Source: Rhizobium sp. P38BS-XIX
GTDB lineage: Bacteria; Pseudomonadota; Alphaproteobacteria; Rhizobiales; Rhizobiaceae
Direction of reading: 5' to 3'
Assembly: GCF_012641435.1 (NCBI RefSeq)
Contig: NZ_JABAIJ010000010.1
Location: 62,001 to 126,000 of the forward strand
Length of the DNA stretch: 64,000 bases
Shown: piece after piece, positions 62,386 through 64,000 of the stretch
Numbering within the stretch: the first letter of the stretch is position 1
How the letters are laid out: the number at the start of each line of letters is the position of its first letter
Position numbers and translations under genes: made by a program
The notes under the pieces: model-generated
What the model saw: the letters and a program-made list of their open reading frames with translations, nothing else
The model's database searches: none
Told to the model about the DNA's origin: nothing

Positions 62386-63078
62386 ATGTTATCGACGTTG
62401 GACGGCGTTGGCCACCGGGAACGAACGCGGCGGGACATGAGGCAAATCGCGCGGCTGGGTCGCGCGAAGCGCATTGTCGATATTCTGATTTCCGGAACAG
62501 GATTGCTGTTCCTGGCGCCCGCGCTCGCGGTGATCGCGATTGCGCTTCTGCTGGTCGACGGTCGTCCCATCATCTATCGCCATACCCGCATCGGCCGCGA
62601 TGGCCGCCCGTTCAATTGTCTGAAATTCCGCACGATGCGGAAGGATGCCGATCGGCAGCTGGCGGATTTGCTGGCGCGCGATGAGGCACGGCGGCAGGAA
62701 TGGGTTTCGACGCAGAAGCTGACCAACGACCCGCGCGTTCATTGGCTCGGAAAGTATCTGCGCATGAGTAGCGCCGACGAACTGCCGCAGCTGTTGAACG
62801 TTCAGCGTGGCGACATGAGCCTGGTCGGGCCTCGTCCGGTCGTGGCGGCCGAACTCGAGCGCTACGGCCCCGATCTCTACTGCTATCTTGGATTACGTCC
62901 GGGCATTACCGGTCTGTGGCAGGTCAGCCGCCGCGCCGACACGACCTATGAGGAGCGCATCCAGTTCGACCTGGATTATTTCCACAGCCGTTCGCTGCGC
63001 ACCGATATTTCCATCCTCGTCAAAACCGTCGGCGTCGTGCTGCTTGCGCGCAATGAAAAAGAACGTCTCACCAAATGA
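62386..63078 (+). CDS. ExoY-type undecaprenyl-phosphate sugar-phosphate transferase
   Basis: A 230-residue enzyme that starts exopolysaccharide synthesis by placing a sugar-1-phosphate, in ExoY galactose, on undecaprenyl phosphate. One membrane segment (KRIVDILISGTGLLFLAPALAVIAIALLL) is followed by the catalytic domain: YRHTRIGRDGRPFNCLKFRTM, LRMSSADELPQLLNV and MSLVGPRPVV, then YGPDLYCYLGLRPGITGLWQVS. It has only the short ExoY form, without the extra helices of WbaP. AAGGGG precedes the ATG at 62386. Sugar specificity cannot be told. Confidence 0.92.
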   Translation: MLSTLDGVGHRERTRRDMRQIARLGRAKRIVDILISGTGLLFLAPALAVIAIALLLVDGRPIIYRHTRIGRDGRPFNCLKFRTMRKDADRQLADLLARDEARRQEWVSTQKLTNDPRVHWLGKYLRMSSADELPQLLNVQRGDMSLVGPRPVVAAELERYGPDLYCYLGLRPGITGLWQVSRRADTTYEERIQFDLDYFHSRSLRTDISILVKTVGVVLLARNEKERLTK

Positions 63079-63202
63079 AGAACGCGGCTATGGCAATCCA
63101 GGCAACAAGGCAGAAGATCACCACTATCCAGCGGATGAGATATTTCTGGCGGGATCTCTCCGTTTGCCTGGAGGAGATGCGGTCACGGTCGTCTTCATTC
63201 AT
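63068..63202 (-). CDS. Possible 44-residue single-pass membrane protein
   Basis: The short frame gives an acidic/basic head (MNEDDRDRISSRQTERSRQ) and a clean hydrophobic helix (LIRWIVVIFCLVAWIAIAAFF). This fits a membrane microprotein. The ribosome-binding site is poor, and the gene overlaps the end of the ExoY-type gene by 11 bases on the other strand, so it is only a candidate. Confidence 0.35.
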   Translation of the reverse strand: MNEDDRDRISSRQTERSRQKYLIRWIVVIFCLVAWIAIAAFFIW

Positions 63203-63511
63203 AAGCGGCTCTGCATGGTGTTTCATAATAAATGCCTGCAAGGTCCTTATTGTCGGTCGAGCATGCCCATCCGAATCCGGTGTTACGGTCAAATATTCTC
63301 ATGCTACGAAATCGATTAATTTCGACGTCCCCAACCTACAGGCGGCGCTTCATTGCACGGAATCATGTCCTGAATGGGAACAATACACATTTTATCTGGT
63401 GCAAAACTGGAAATCATTTCGCGATTACATGCATGCCGTTGCAAAAGGACAACAATCGGGCCTGCCTGAGCCAAAGTATGGTTGTGGCCGGCATGCCATG
63501 GCGGTGCGCTG
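63203..63511. other. Intergenic region before the flippase gene
   Basis: About 310 bases, more AT-rich than the rest of the EPS locus. No gene is convincing here, and no operator or hairpin stands out. The lower GC suggests a promoter or a boundary between gene groups. Confidence 0.35.
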
Positions 63512-64000
63512 ATGGACAGTTTCTCGCTTCGCCCAAAGCGCGGGTGGGACGGGCTGCGGCATTGGATTCGTTCGCGAATGCCGTCCGTCGTCGGCGATGG
63601 GGCCTCGACGCTCGTGTCGAAAATCGTCTCGCAGGTCGTGCAGCTGTTGATATTTCTTGTGGCCGCGCGTGTGCTGGAATCGGAAGAGTTCGGGCTTTAC
63701 GCTTTCAGTTCCGCGATCGTCGTCATGCTGGTCGTGGTCGCCGAGGGCGGTTGGGGCGAGTTCGTCATGAAGGCGGAATGCACCGAGCGTGAACTCGATC
63801 AGATCGGCACGATTTCGATCATTGCCGGCGTGCTCGTAACCATCGTCGGTCTGCTGGCGGCGGCGGCCGCCTGGCTTGCCTTCGGGCGTGAACACGAGGC
63901 ACTTCTGCTTGCTCTGTTCAGCTGCTGGTTCCTGCCGTCGTCGCTGTATGCGGTTTATGACGGGCTGTTGGTCGCCCGTGGCATGTTGCGCAAGCAAGCG
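63512..64000 (+). CDS. Wzx-type polysaccharide flippase, 3' end cut by window
   Basis: The reading frame from the ATG at 63512 stays open for 163 codons to the last base of the window. It encodes the N-terminal part of a polytopic membrane protein: GDGASTLVSKIVSQVVQLLIF is the first segment, VAARVLESEEFGLYAFSSAIV the second, then two more. The pattern (A-R-x-L-x-x-x-x-[FY]-G-x-Y) fits Wzx/RfbX and MATE-like flippases that turn lipid-linked repeat units to the periplasm. No strong ribosome-binding site; an in-frame Met at 63578 is an alternative start. Confidence 0.8.
   Translation, partial: MDSFSLRPKRGWDGLRHWIRSRMPSVVGDGASTLVSKIVSQVVQLLIFLVAARVLESEEFGLYAFSSAIVVMLVVVAEGGWGEFVMKAECTERELDQIGTISIIAGVLVTIVGLLAAAAAWLAFGREHEALLLALFSCWFLPSSLYAVYDGLLVARGMLRKQA

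Noticed and set aside
63075..63512. 145-codon plus-strand frame whose stop overlaps the flippase start
   Set aside because: The TGATG overlap looks like coupling, but the composition is not protein-like, it starts inside the ExoY-type gene, and there is no ribosome-binding site.
1..64000. tRNA, rRNA, CRISPR, transposase, integrase or phage genes
   Set aside because: I looked for tRNA-like cloverleaf ends, regular direct repeats with spacers and transposase motifs and saw none; a tRNA search program would be needed to be certain.

Overview
The window looks like chromosomal DNA of a Rhizobium/Agrobacterium-type alphaproteobacterium. The evidence is GC-rich coding sequence, an exopolysaccharide locus of the rhizobial ExoY/ExoF/ExoP kind, many LysR/AraC/TetR regulators paired with oxidoreductases, and repeated promoters of the alphaproteobacterial general-stress type (GGAAC-N16/17-NGTT, EcfG consensus). 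I found no rRNA, tRNA, CRISPR array, transposase or phage gene. Gene names and functions come from motif recognition only; no database search was possible.

Layout. (1) 1-20.4 kb is rich in small stress-type proteins: the end of a GGDEF protein, small membrane or hydrophilic proteins, two Crp/Fnr paralogues around a DUF6894 gene, an ECF sigma factor, a YflT-like stress protein, a DUF2171 protein, a 25-residue membrane microprotein, a YciE/DUF892 ferritin-like protein, and a bacteriophytochrome kinase with its heme oxygenase (bphO-bphP). Nine of the eleven good EcfG-type promoters of the window lie here, each facing a gene. (2) 2.2-5.3 kb and 20.5-37.8 kb hold a series of regulator + oxidoreductase modules (AraC, HxlR, TetR, TetR, LysR and AraC regulators beside SDRs or a quinone oxidoreductase), a DHA2 efflux pump with a LysR regulator, a hybrid histidine kinase, and an SDR-cupin-flavin amine oxidase operon. 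Several of the divergent intergenic regions contain clear palindromic operators. (3) 37.8-43.1 kb holds a GT2 glycosyltransferase, a polytopic membrane protein, a GH15 glycoside hydrolase and a small secreted protein. (4) 43.4-53.7 kb holds an aromatic amino acid lyase-like protein that lacks the MIO glycine. It converges on an IclR-controlled seven-gene operon: a Dpp/Opp-type ABC importer followed by two enolase-superfamily enzymes, probably for import and dehydration or racemisation of a small acid or sugar acid. (5) 54.8-64 kb is an exopolysaccharide locus: GT4, OPX export protein, a Wzz/BY-kinase-like protein fused in frame to a GT2 glycosyltransferase, GT4, an ExoY-type priming transferase, and the start of a Wzx-type flippase cut by the window end.

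The two most interesting observations are the clustered EcfG-type promoters, including one in front of the phytochrome operon, and the 1085-residue copolymerase/kinase-glycosyltransferase fusion. Next come the MIO-less ammonia-lyase homologue and two SDRs that each lack a different catalytic residue.
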